Source of the DNA: Aphodovivens sp036306585
Lineage (GTDB): Bacteria > Actinomycetota > Coriobacteriia > Coriobacteriales > Eggerthellaceae
Length of the DNA stretch: 64,000 bases
Reading direction: 5' to 3'
NCBI GenBank assembly: GCA_036306585.1
Contig: JAXJZF010000005.1
Span: forward strand, 186,001-250,000
Positions 44,838-52,924 of the stretch are shown here, piece by piece. The notes under the pieces are model-generated. The model was not told the origin of the DNA, searched no databases, and worked only from the letters and a program-made list of their open reading frames with translations. Position 1 is the stretch's first letter; every line of letters starts with the position of its first letter. Made by a program: the position numbers and the translations under genes.

Positions 44838-44877
44838 GGGCCGCAGCATCTAGTCGAGGGATTGGATGCTGCGGCCC
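44838..44877. terminator. Hairpin between the MFS and amidohydrolase genes
   Basis: A perfect 13-bp stem (44838-44850/44865-44877) with a 14-nt loop, lying 23 bases after the MFS stop. No T-run on the minus strand, so partial termination or differential expression of the two genes is more likely than full separation. Confidence 0.6.
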
Positions 44878-44900
44878 ATTTTACGCTCTGGAGGGCTTTG

Positions 44901-46133
44901 CTAGTCGTTCTCGCATGCGGGCGCGGCGTTCTTGCGCGTTGCGGCAACCCAAACCACGGAGACGGCGATGACGATGATGAGCACGACGCCGAAGACCGGC
45001 CAAATCTGCACGGCGGTTGCGCCCGTCGCACCCATCAGGCCCGTCAGCAGGTATGAGCTGCCCGCAGCGGCGAGGCCGTCGGAGAAGGCGACGATGGAGG
45101 TTGCGGTGCCCACCTTCGAGGCTGGCACGAGTTCGGCGACGCGAACGTAGAAGTAGCAGAAGTAGAAGGGCCATACCAGGCCGCCGACGGCAACGCCGAT
45201 CACGGTGACGATGGGCGTGGGGAACAGCCCCATGCCGATGAACACCAGCCCCAGAACGATCATGGCGGGGACGTACACGAAGCTCTTCATCTTCTTGTAG
45301 AAGAACCCGAACAAGGCGGAGGTGACGGCGGTGCAGATGGTTGCCACCGAGGTGATCAGGCCGATGAACGCCTCATCGCCGACTTGGGCGTCCGCCACGT
45401 ACACGGCGATCATGTACAGCATGACGAAATAGCATATCGCCACGAAGAACACCTGGATGGCCAAGGGCACCACCTTTTTCCACCAGCCCGCCTGGACGGG
45501 AGCGTTTGCCGAGGATGCGCTCGGAGCGTCTTTTTCGCCCCGCTTGTCCTTGTTTCCGTTGAAGTTGGGAAGGAACACGATGAGCATGACGAGGATCGGA
45601 ACAGCGATGAGGTAGGTGCGGAAGGCGTTCTGCCACGCGGTGACGGCAAGGATGCCCGCGATCGCCGACATCAGCGCGCCCATGATGGACATGACCGAGT
45701 TGTACCAGCCGACGTACTTTCCGTGTTCGTCCTCGTTCGTGAAAAGCTCCGCCAGGATCGAGAGGGCTGCGGTGTTGGTCATGCCCCAGCCCACGCCAGT
45801 GGCGAGGCAGCGCAGCGAAACGAACAGGTAGATGTTTTCAACGGCGCCGAACACCGCGCTTGCCGTGAAGATGGCGAAGCCGATGACCATGACCCATTTC
45901 TTGTTGATCCTGTCGCAGAGGACTCCTGCCAGGATGCCGAACGGCAACCCGACCAATGCGGGGCCGGTGATGCCGAAGTTGATGAGGGCCTCGGGGGATC
46001 CTGCGAACACGTCGTAGAGGTTCGCGGTGATCGGGCTGATGACCAAGTCGCCCAAGGTGCACATCGACGAAAGGAACAGCGCTAGCAGCGCGAGGAACAG
46101 TTTCCCTTTCGACATGCTTTCTGCGGTTGTCAT
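44901..46133 (-). CDS. MFS transporter
   Basis: A 410-residue major facilitator with about 12 hydrophobic segments and a cytoplasmic loop near residue 210 (NKDKRGEKDAPSASSANAP). The motif GVLCDRINKKWVM after helix 2 matches the family signature GxxxDRxGRK. ATG 46133 has GAAAGG upstream. It probably brings in the substrate of the amidohydrolase gene next to it. The start faces a membrane LuxR regulator gene 279 bases away; this arrangement is repeatedly seen in Eggerthella-like genomes (family knowledge). Confidence 0.9.
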   Translation of the reverse strand: MTTAESMSKGKLFLALLALFLSSMCTLGDLVISPITANLYDVFAGSPEALINFGITGPALVGLPFGILAGVLCDRINKKWVMVIGFAIFTASAVFGAVENIYLFVSLRCLATGVGWGMTNTAALSILAELFTNEDEHGKYVGWYNSVMSIMGALMSAIAGILAVTAWQNAFRTYLIAVPILVMLIVFLPNFNGNKDKRGEKDAPSASSANAPVQAGWWKKVVPLAIQVFFVAICYFVMLYMIAVYVADAQVGDEAFIGLITSVATICTAVTSALFGFFYKKMKSFVYVPAMIVLGLVFIGMGLFPTPIVTVIGVAVGGLVWPFYFCYFYVRVAELVPASKVGTATSIVAFSDGLAAAGSSYLLTGLMGATGATAVQIWPVFGVVLIIVIAVSVVWVAATRKNAAPACEND

Positions 46134-46411
46134 AGGTGCCGCCTTTCTTTCGAGCCGGGCTTTCCTGTGCCCGACGCCTTTACACTGCCGCAAAGGCTAA
46201 GGCGGCGTTCTGGCCGATGCCCCTGCCGATACGCATGGGTCGATATGGTTTTGGGTTCCAGGTGCATGGCGGGATGTCGCCGGAACGTCGATTAGGGCCG
46301 TTCGGCAGTTATGAAATGCCCCATAAAGATCGTATGGTTCACGCTGAAAGGAGGCCCTCCGGTCCGGCCATTCGTCATAATGGGGAAAATGGGTGCATGA
46401 AGGAGGGGAAC
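46134..46411. promoter_or_regulatory. Divergent region between the MFS gene and the LuxR gene
   Basis: 278 bases with no supported gene. It should hold both promoters and the target of the LuxR regulator; no clear -35/-10 pair or palindrome could be picked out. Confidence 0.35.
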
Positions 46412-47998
46412 ATGCAAGCAAATCGTGCGTTTCTCATTCCGCCGGCCTATGCGGGGGCGGCGCTTCACCTTGCATGGACCTACCTGACGTTCTACGCGAA
46501 CACTGCGGGGATCGAAGCGGCGGCGCCCGTTTCTCTCATGAGCGCCGCTTATTCGCTGAGCGCGGTGGTCATGGTCGCGACGTTGTTCATCATCGCGTTC
46601 TCGAAGGGGATCGGGTCAGCGCAGCTCACCTCCATCCCGGTGAAGATCATCACGCCGTTTGGGCTTTCTGTTGGAACGCTGCTTTTGGTGACGAACGGGT
46701 TCGACTACCAAAACGACTTCACGCCGCTTGTGGTTGCCGGCGCCCTTCTCACGGGTGTGTTTTCGGGCATCCTCGTCCAGCAATGGGTTCTGGTGTACAG
46801 TCGTATCGGGCTAAGGACCGCCGTATGCAGCTTTCCCGCGTTGATGGCCGTGGCGTTGGGTGTGAGCATATTGCTCATGTACCTTCCCCAGCCGGTGATG
46901 TTCGCCGGGATGGTCGCGCTTCCCATCGTGTCGGAGGCAATGCTCCATGCGGCGCGTCACAGCATAACGCCGTATTGCGACATAGACGAGCATACGAGCG
47001 ACAAGCCGATCAACTTCGCTCTTCTCCTCCTTCCCATGGTTGTCTTCTCGTTCGCTTCCGGGTTCCTCGATTTCTTCTCGGACCGCAGCGCGTACACATT
47101 CGTGTTCTATGCGTTGATGGGCTTCATCCCGCTCGTGCTGGCGGGGGTGTTCATTATCTTGACGAATCGCGAATACCTGGTTCCCACGCTTCTTGTCCCC
47201 GTCTTCTTCCTCGTCGCGCTATTCGTCCCCTTCTTCACGCTGTACAGCGACACGTTCACCGCCCAGTTCATTTCCATCGGGGAGCTTGCGGCCGAGGTGG
47301 TCTTGCTTCTTTGCACGATTGGCTTTGCCGGGTTCTTCTCGCTCAGCCCGTTTAAAACCTATGCGCTCAGTCGCGCCGTGTATGTGCTTCTTAGCAGCAT
47401 CGGCTGGTATGCGGCGGAATTCACGAGTTCGTCTCTGGATGCTCTGGGCAGCTCGTTGGCGTCGCTGACCATCGTGTTCGTGAGCATCGAGGTCGTCAGC
47501 GTCGTCCTCATAGTGGCAATCGTCAAAACGCAGAAGGCCGAACTGGTCGAAGCCGAACGAAGCGACGCTTTGACGGCGGATGGTTCGGAGGGGGAAGGGT
47601 TTGCCGCCCTCGAAGCAGGGTTGCCGTCCGTCGGCAAAGGTGCGAGCGCGACGTCTGCGAACCTTCCGTCGACGACGTCCGACGCGGTAAGCGCTTCGGC
47701 GCAAGATGACGGGCGATCTTCGCCCGCCGGGGTTTCGCACGCTTTCGCGGCGAGCTGCCTTGCGCTAGGCGAGCGGTTCGGATTGTCGAAAAGGGAGATC
47801 GACGTCCTCGGGCTGCTAGCGCGCGGGTTCTCGTCGGCGAGGATCCAAAGCGAGCTCTACATTGCCGCTGGAACGGTTAACTACCACACGCGCAACATCT
47901 ACGCCAAGTTGGGGGTGCATTCTAAACAGGAGGTCATCGACTTGGTGGCGAACGAGCTTAAGGGCAGATCCTCGAACGCGCCCGCGGACCGACGGTAG
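46412..47998 (+). CDS. Multi-helix membrane LuxR-type transcriptional regulator
   Basis: A 528-residue regulator with an MFS-like membrane domain of about 11-12 helices (residues 1-380), a Ser/Ala-rich linker, and a C-terminal LuxR/GerE HTH (about 450-515; LSKREIDVLGLLARGFSSARIQ and GTVNYHTRNIYAKLGVHSKQE). The HTH motif is complete and includes the usual Glu in LSxREIDVL. ATG 46412 lies five bases behind AGGAGG; an upstream ATG at 46397 is less well placed. This one-component sensor type is typical of Coriobacteriia and is commonly next to transporter and oxidoreductase genes. It likely senses the substrate of the divergent MFS-amidohydrolase module. Confidence 0.9.
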   Translation: MQANRAFLIPPAYAGAALHLAWTYLTFYANTAGIEAAAPVSLMSAAYSLSAVVMVATLFIIAFSKGIGSAQLTSIPVKIITPFGLSVGTLLLVTNGFDYQNDFTPLVVAGALLTGVFSGILVQQWVLVYSRIGLRTAVCSFPALMAVALGVSILLMYLPQPVMFAGMVALPIVSEAMLHAARHSITPYCDIDEHTSDKPINFALLLLPMVVFSFASGFLDFFSDRSAYTFVFYALMGFIPLVLAGVFIILTNREYLVPTLLVPVFFLVALFVPFFTLYSDTFTAQFISIGELAAEVVLLLCTIGFAGFFSLSPFKTYALSRAVYVLLSSIGWYAAEFTSSSLDALGSSLASLTIVFVSIEVVSVVLIVAIVKTQKAELVEAERSDALTADGSEGEGFAALEAGLPSVGKGASATSANLPSTTSDAVSASAQDDGRSSPAGVSHAFAASCLALGERFGLSKREIDVLGLLARGFSSARIQSELYIAAGTVNYHTRNIYAKLGVHSKQEVIDLVANELKGRSSNAPADRR

Positions 47999-48014
47999 AT
48001 CCGGCCGGATGCCG

Positions 48015-48677
48015 TCACAGCACCTTGCGCCGCACTGCGGCTATCACGACTTTTGTAACCGGATACGCCACGACTTCATAGGCGGTTTTCAGAAATGCCT
48101 GGGAGGCGATCATCGTCACGATGACGCTGGCATCGAACGTCCCGGCGAATGCGACGGTGATGAAGATGAGGGAGTCCACCGTCTCTCCCAGCCCGGTGGA
48201 GACGATGCACCTCATGAACAGCTGCTTGTCGAACCTGCGTTTAAGCCGCGTCATGACAAGCGAGTTGAGCAAGCTGCCGCATAGGTATGAGATGAGCGAT
48301 GCCAGCAGGATCCTCAGGGAGCTTCCGAGCGTCGCGGCGAACGCGTCGTTCATGGCGGGGTCGAAACCGGGCAGGGCGATGGCGATCTGGTACATCACCG
48401 CGGCCACGGTTATGGCGATGAACCCCATGCCGATGGCGCGCCTTGCCCGGGCGAACCCGAACACGTCGGAGAGTATGTCGTTGACGATGTAGACGACGGG
48501 GAACGTCAGTATGGAGGCGGGCAGGGTGAAGATCGCCAGATCGAGCGTTTTCGCTGCTAGCACGTTGGACACGATGAGCGCGCAGCAGAACACGACCGTG
48601 AGCACGCTGTAGACGCGCTCGTTCTCGACCGCCTTGACGGTGCTGGGGGATTCAGGGGCGCTGCACGACGCGGTCAT
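48015..48677 (-). CDS. yhhQ: YhhQ/VUT-family transporter (queuosine precursor type)
   Basis: A 220-residue membrane protein with about six helices. NVLAAKTLDLAIFTLPASILTFPVVYIVNDILSDVFG (split across helices 1-3) is the characteristic segment of the VUT/YhhQ family, whose members import queuine-type precursors. The C-terminus is basic. ATG 48677 is preceded by a purine-rich stretch (caggaacc). No preQ1 riboswitch is visible upstream. The gene is convergent with the LuxR gene and divergent from NhaC. Confidence 0.85.
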   Translation of the reverse strand: MTASCSAPESPSTVKAVENERVYSVLTVVFCCALIVSNVLAAKTLDLAIFTLPASILTFPVVYIVNDILSDVFGFARARRAIGMGFIAITVAAVMYQIAIALPGFDPAMNDAFAATLGSSLRILLASLISYLCGSLLNSLVMTRLKRRFDKQLFMRCIVSTGLGETVDSLIFITVAFAGTFDASVIVTMIASQAFLKTAYEVVAYPVTKVVIAAVRRKVL

Positions 48678-48850
48678 GTTCGGGGTTCCTGCTTTCCGGT
48701 GGAAGAAGTTCGGCTGGCACTTCGCCTGCCATGCGCTATCGGTCGCCCTATTGTACCTTCCGCGTGCGCTATTCTCGTCCTGATACTGGAAGAGGACGGC
48801 GTATTCTGTAAGCGCGTTCGAAGGTATCGTCTGCTGTCCGGGGAGGGGGG

Positions 48851-50521
48851 ATGGCGTTGGAAGGGTTCGACCTTATCAACACCGGCATCTGGTCCATCGT
48901 GCCGCCGCTTTTGGCATTGGGCTTGGCGCTTATCACCAAGGAAGTGTACTCGTCGCTGGCTATCGGCATCTTCTCGGGCATGCTCATCTACCAGTTCACG
49001 CTCAACGGTGCAGGGTTCGACCAGGTGATCGCCTCGTTCACCATGGTTCCCCAGATGATGGCCGAGCAGATCTCCGGTAATGGCGCGCTCATATTGTTCT
49101 TGGCGTTGCTAGGGGCGCTGGTGGTGGTCATAGCCATCGCCGGCGGGTCGCGCGCGTATGGCGATTGGGTGTCCAAGCATGTGAAGAACCCACGCCTTGC
49201 CCAGCTTCTAACCGCGGTGCTGGGCATTCTCATCTTCGTGGACGACTACTTCAACTGCCTTACCGTGGGTGCGGTCATGCGCCCGGTGACCGATCGGTTC
49301 AAGGTCAGCCGCGAGAAGCTGGCATGGCTCATCGACTCCACGGCGGCGCCGGTCTGCATCATCGCCCCCGTGTCGTCGTGGGCCGTTGCGGTCGGAGGTT
49401 ACCTGGGCGAGGACGGCTTCACCACGTTCGTCCAATCCATCCCATTCAACTTCTACGCGTTGCTCACCGTGTTCTTCGTGTTCTTCATGGTCGCGACCGG
49501 GCTTGATTTCGGCTCTATGCGCAAGGCGGAGCTTCAGGCGCGCGGGGGCGGCCGTGGCCGCATCCCCGATAAGGGCAGCGCGCTTGAAGCGGTGTCGAGG
49601 ATGGGCATCGCCGGCAAATCCGAATCCGATCTTGAGGGGCGTCCCGATGTGCCCTCGGTGGTTACCGAGGAGGCGGATATCGATGACGCCGCGCGCAGCG
49701 CGATGGAGGAGTACAAGGGCTTGGACATCTCCGATAAGGGGCGCGTGTCCGACTTGGTGGTTCCCATCGTCGTGCTGATCGTCTTCTCCATCATCGGCAT
49801 GCTGTACGTGGGCGGTTTCTTCAGCGGCGTCGATTTCGCCACGGCCGTGGGCGTCGATCCGGTGTCGGGCCTGTGCATCGGCGTGTGCGTGGCGCTGGTC
49901 GTGGCGGGGGCGATGTTCATCCCGCGCGGGCTCACCACGCTTGCGGGCTTCATGGAAGGCGTCGCCGAGGGCGTCCGCTCCATGGTGGGCGCCATCATGA
50001 TCTTGGTCTTGGCATGGAGCCTGGGCGGCCTGTGCCGCTATCTGCTGGGCACCGGCGAGTTCGTGAGCGGGTTTTTGAACGGCGTGGGCGTGGAACTTGC
50101 GTTTTTGCCGTGCATCCTGTTTTTGGTCGCGGCATTCATCGGCTTTGCCATGGGCACCTCGTGGGGCACCATCGCGCTGATCCTGCCCATCGTGGTGGGC
50201 GTGTTCCCGCCGGATACCCCGTTGTTCCTCACCGCTGTCGGAGCCACGTTGGGCGGTGCGGTGTACGGCGATCATGTGTCGCCCATCTCCGATACCACCA
50301 TCCTTTCGTCGGCGGGCGCGAAATGCAACCATCTGCGCCACGTGTCCACGCAGCTCCCCTACGCCACCTTGGTGATGGTGGCATGCTTCGTGTGCTATGC
50401 GGCGTCGGCATTCGTCGATAACGTGCTCGTGCTGCTGCCGCTGGGCATCGTGCTCATCGTTTTGGGCACGCTGGCTTTATCGAAGGGGAAGATCCCCCTG
50501 CCGGGCGGAAAGGAAAAGTAA
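48851..50521 (+). CDS. NhaC-family Na+/H+ antiporter
   Basis: A 556-residue antiporter-like protein with about 12 helices. The sequence ILIFVDDYFNCLTVGAVMRPVTDR is the conserved NhaC block, and GTSWGTIALILPI plus GDHVSPISDTTILSSAGA form the second conserved block near the C-terminus. A cytoplasmic loop of about 70 residues lies near the middle (ARGGGRGRIPDKG...). It should exchange sodium for protons or carry a related organic ion. ATG 48851 follows GGGGAGGGGG. Gene symbol withheld because substrate specificity varies. Confidence 0.88.
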   Translation: MALEGFDLINTGIWSIVPPLLALGLALITKEVYSSLAIGIFSGMLIYQFTLNGAGFDQVIASFTMVPQMMAEQISGNGALILFLALLGALVVVIAIAGGSRAYGDWVSKHVKNPRLAQLLTAVLGILIFVDDYFNCLTVGAVMRPVTDRFKVSREKLAWLIDSTAAPVCIIAPVSSWAVAVGGYLGEDGFTTFVQSIPFNFYALLTVFFVFFMVATGLDFGSMRKAELQARGGGRGRIPDKGSALEAVSRMGIAGKSESDLEGRPDVPSVVTEEADIDDAARSAMEEYKGLDISDKGRVSDLVVPIVVLIVFSIIGMLYVGGFFSGVDFATAVGVDPVSGLCIGVCVALVVAGAMFIPRGLTTLAGFMEGVAEGVRSMVGAIMILVLAWSLGGLCRYLLGTGEFVSGFLNGVGVELAFLPCILFLVAAFIGFAMGTSWGTIALILPIVVGVFPPDTPLFLTAVGATLGGAVYGDHVSPISDTTILSSAGAKCNHLRHVSTQLPYATLVMVACFVCYAASAFVDNVLVLLPLGIVLIVLGTLALSKGKIPLPGGKEK

Positions 50522-50575
50522 GGCAGTCTTTCGCTGTACGGGGCGAGTCGATCGAGGACCGCTCCTTGGGGACCG

Positions 50576-50610
50576 CCCCATGCCGACCTGCGTCCGAGGT
50601 CGGCATGGGG
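50576..50610 (+). terminator. Terminator after the NhaC gene
   Basis: A perfect 14-bp stem (50576-50589/50597-50610) with a 7-nt loop; a short T-run follows about ten bases later. Confidence 0.75.
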
Positions 50611-50768
50611 GCTCCTCGTTTTGAATGATCGCCTCAGGTACGCTGTTCTGCGCTTCCATTGTTCTCGGGAGTGGTATAACGTGGACTGCAAGGGGAAACC
50701 GCTGCTCGACGCCAGGGGCTGATCGGGCGTCGCGCGGCCTGTCGCTAGCGAAAGGCGATGATCCTACC

Positions 50769-51863
50769 ATGAAGATCCAAAGCGTACGTGCCATTCCCGT
50801 TAGGCTGCCGCTGCCCCACGTGATGGAGTGGGCGACCGGTCGCATGACCGCTCAATCCCATGTGCTGGTGCGCATCATGACCGACGAGGGCATCGAGGGC
50901 ATAGCCGAGGCGATCCCGCGTGAGAACATCTACGGCGAGACGCAAGCCGGCATGGTGCATGTCATCAACGACCACCTTGCCCCGCTGATCGTCGGGCTCG
51001 ACCCTTTCGATACCGAGAAGATCCATGAGAAGATGGAATTCATCAAGAGCAACCTCGCTGCCAAAGGCGGTATCGACGTGGCTCTGTGGGACATCATCGG
51101 CAAAGCATGCGGCAAGCCCATCTTCAAATTGCTGGGCGGCTATCGTGAAAGCATCAAGCCCAGCCGCATTCTGTGGCTTTCCAGCGATGAAGTGCTGGCC
51201 CAGCAGGCGCGTGAGCTGAACGAACGCGGCTACCGCGCGTTCAAGGTGAAGGGCGGCGCGAACCCCGACGACGACATCCGCCGCATCCATCTGCTGCGCG
51301 AGGTGGTCACGCCCGATACCAAGCTCTACATCGACGGCAACCAGCTGTACACCTATTTCGGGGCGAAGAAGGTGTACGACGCCACGCGTGGGGAGCTCGA
51401 TTACTTCGAGGAGCCCATCAATGCGCAGAACGAGCGCGATCGTGTGCGCCTGGCCCATGCGATCGACATCCCCATCACGGGCGATGAAAGCAACTTCACG
51501 TTGGGCGATATCGCGCATCAGATCGACATCGATGCGCTGTCCATCCTGATGATCAAGATCCCCCGTGCCGGCTTCACCATCGGCCGCAAGGCGGCATCGC
51601 TGTGCGATGCGTTCCAGCGCCCGATGATGATCGGCTCGCAATCGGAAAGCGATCTGGGCATGACCGCCATCATCCACATGGCCTGCGGCATGAAGGCGTT
51701 CAGCTATCCTTGCGAGTTCATGGATTTCGAGCAGGAGGGCCGTCCAAGCCTCATCAACGAGTCCATCCGCTTCGAAGACGGCTGCGTGTACCCTCCCGAG
51801 GGTCCGGGCCTGGGCGTCACGCTCGATGAGGACGCGGTGCGGAAATACACGATCGAGCTGTAA
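50769..51863 (+). CDS. Enolase-superfamily epimerase/cycloisomerase (MLE subgroup)
   Basis: A 364-residue member of the muconate-lactonizing-enzyme subgroup. The acid/base Lys pair is K159/K161 in FKVKGG; metal ligands are Asp189 (YIDGN), Glu214 or 215 (FEEPI) and the acidic pair at 239-240 (GDES); the second base is Lys263 (MIKIPRAG). This set fits dipeptide epimerases or related enzymes that abstract an alpha proton from a carboxylate. The N-terminal capping domain is complete. ATG 50769 has AAAGG about nine bases upstream. It is monocistronic, and the true substrate cannot be told from sequence. Confidence 0.88.
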   Translation: MKIQSVRAIPVRLPLPHVMEWATGRMTAQSHVLVRIMTDEGIEGIAEAIPRENIYGETQAGMVHVINDHLAPLIVGLDPFDTEKIHEKMEFIKSNLAAKGGIDVALWDIIGKACGKPIFKLLGGYRESIKPSRILWLSSDEVLAQQARELNERGYRAFKVKGGANPDDDIRRIHLLREVVTPDTKLYIDGNQLYTYFGAKKVYDATRGELDYFEEPINAQNERDRVRLAHAIDIPITGDESNFTLGDIAHQIDIDALSILMIKIPRAGFTIGRKAASLCDAFQRPMMIGSQSESDLGMTAIIHMACGMKAFSYPCEFMDFEQEGRPSLINESIRFEDGCVYPPEGPGLGVTLDEDAVRKYTIEL

Positions 51864-51975
51864 ACTTCGGCGCTGACGGCGGCGGACAGAGGGCTGCTCT
51901 TGACCCGAGGCATGAGAAAGGCGGGCGCCGGATGTTTCCGGCGCCCGCCTTTCTGCGTCGATGGGGGGGTAGGGG

Positions 51976-52821
51976 CTATTCAGCCATCAATCCCTCTTCG
52001 GACATATAGGATTTCAGGTCCTCTTCCCATGTCGGCATGGTCACGCCGGCGATGTCGAGCATCATACTTTCCAGCACAACGTTTTCGGCAGTGCGCTTGT
52101 CCTCGGTGGGGACCAGCACCTCTTCGGGCTTGTACCCTGCATATTCCAGGATCTTCGCGGCGAAGTCGTAGCGGCTGGTGCTTCCACGCGACACCATGTG
52201 GAAGGTGCCGGTCGCGCCTTTCTCGAGCGCGCGGATGATCATGTTCGCATAGAGCGCCACGCTGGTGGGCGCGGCGAACTGATCGGTGCGTGCTTCGATT
52301 TTCCCGCCCTTCCGGGCAGCATCCAAGATGGCCTTCATCTGGCCGCTTTGCGCATGGTAGATCCATGACGAGCGGATGATCAGATGGTCGGTCGTGGTAT
52401 TTCGCACCATCATCTCGCCGGCGCGTTTCGACTTGCCGTAGGGCGTGTTGGGCTGAGGGCTGTCGAATTCGTTCACGGGCTCGGAGAGCTTCGAGGAGTA
52501 CACGTCGTCCGAAGATACCTGCACGATCGTCGCACCCACGGCGTTGGCGGCAAGCGCCACGTTGCGCGCGCCTACGGCGTTCACTTCGTAGGCCTTGATG
52601 CGCGTTGCCAGGTTGGTGGCGTCGCGCCTGATGCCGGCGCAGTTAACCACGATATTGGGTTGGATCTCCTCGGCAAACGCCTCCAAACGCTCCTGCTCGC
52701 ATACGCTCAGCGCGAGGTCGGTGCCCACCACGTTGTAGCCCGCCTCTTCGAAGCGACGGGTTATCTCGGTGCCGATGAAGCCATCGGCACCGGTCACCCA
52801 CACGATTCCCTTGTTGCTCAT
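51976..52821 (-). CDS. RmlD-like NAD(P)-dependent sugar reductase
   Basis: A 281-residue short-chain dehydrogenase of the dTDP-4-dehydrorhamnose-reductase type. Rossmann loop TGADGFIGTEI near residue 10, VNCAGIRRD, Ser in QVSSDDVY and the YxxxK pair in YGKSK are all in place. It likely reduces a nucleotide sugar or related keto compound. ATG 52821 follows GAGGTG. It sits downstream of a TRAP permease but behind a strong hairpin, so it may be expressed separately. Confidence 0.85.
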   Translation of the reverse strand: MSNKGIVWVTGADGFIGTEITRRFEEAGYNVVGTDLALSVCEQERLEAFAEEIQPNIVVNCAGIRRDATNLATRIKAYEVNAVGARNVALAANAVGATIVQVSSDDVYSSKLSEPVNEFDSPQPNTPYGKSKRAGEMMVRNTTTDHLIIRSSWIYHAQSGQMKAILDAARKGGKIEARTDQFAAPTSVALYANMIIRALEKGATGTFHMVSRGSTSRYDFAAKILEYAGYKPEEVLVPTEDKRTAENVVLESMMLDIAGVTMPTWEEDLKSYMSEEGLMAE

Positions 52822-52858
52822 ATGTTCACCTCGTACGGTACAGCTTTCATTGCCAAGT

Positions 52859-52901
52859 GCGGCAGGCTGCAGCATAGCATGCGCGTGCTGCAGCCTGCCG
52901 C
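52859..52901 (-). terminator. Terminator between the TRAP permease and the RmlD-like gene
   Basis: A perfect 16-bp stem (52859-52874/52886-52901) with an 11-nt loop, 24 bases after the permease stop; no T-run, but stem stability is high. Confidence 0.75.
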
Positions 52902-52924
52902 GGATTGCCGCGGAACGGGCCGGT

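Noticed and set aside
48678..48800. preQ1 riboswitch upstream of the YhhQ gene
   Set aside because: The characteristic short pseudoknot and A-rich tail could not be found in this interval.
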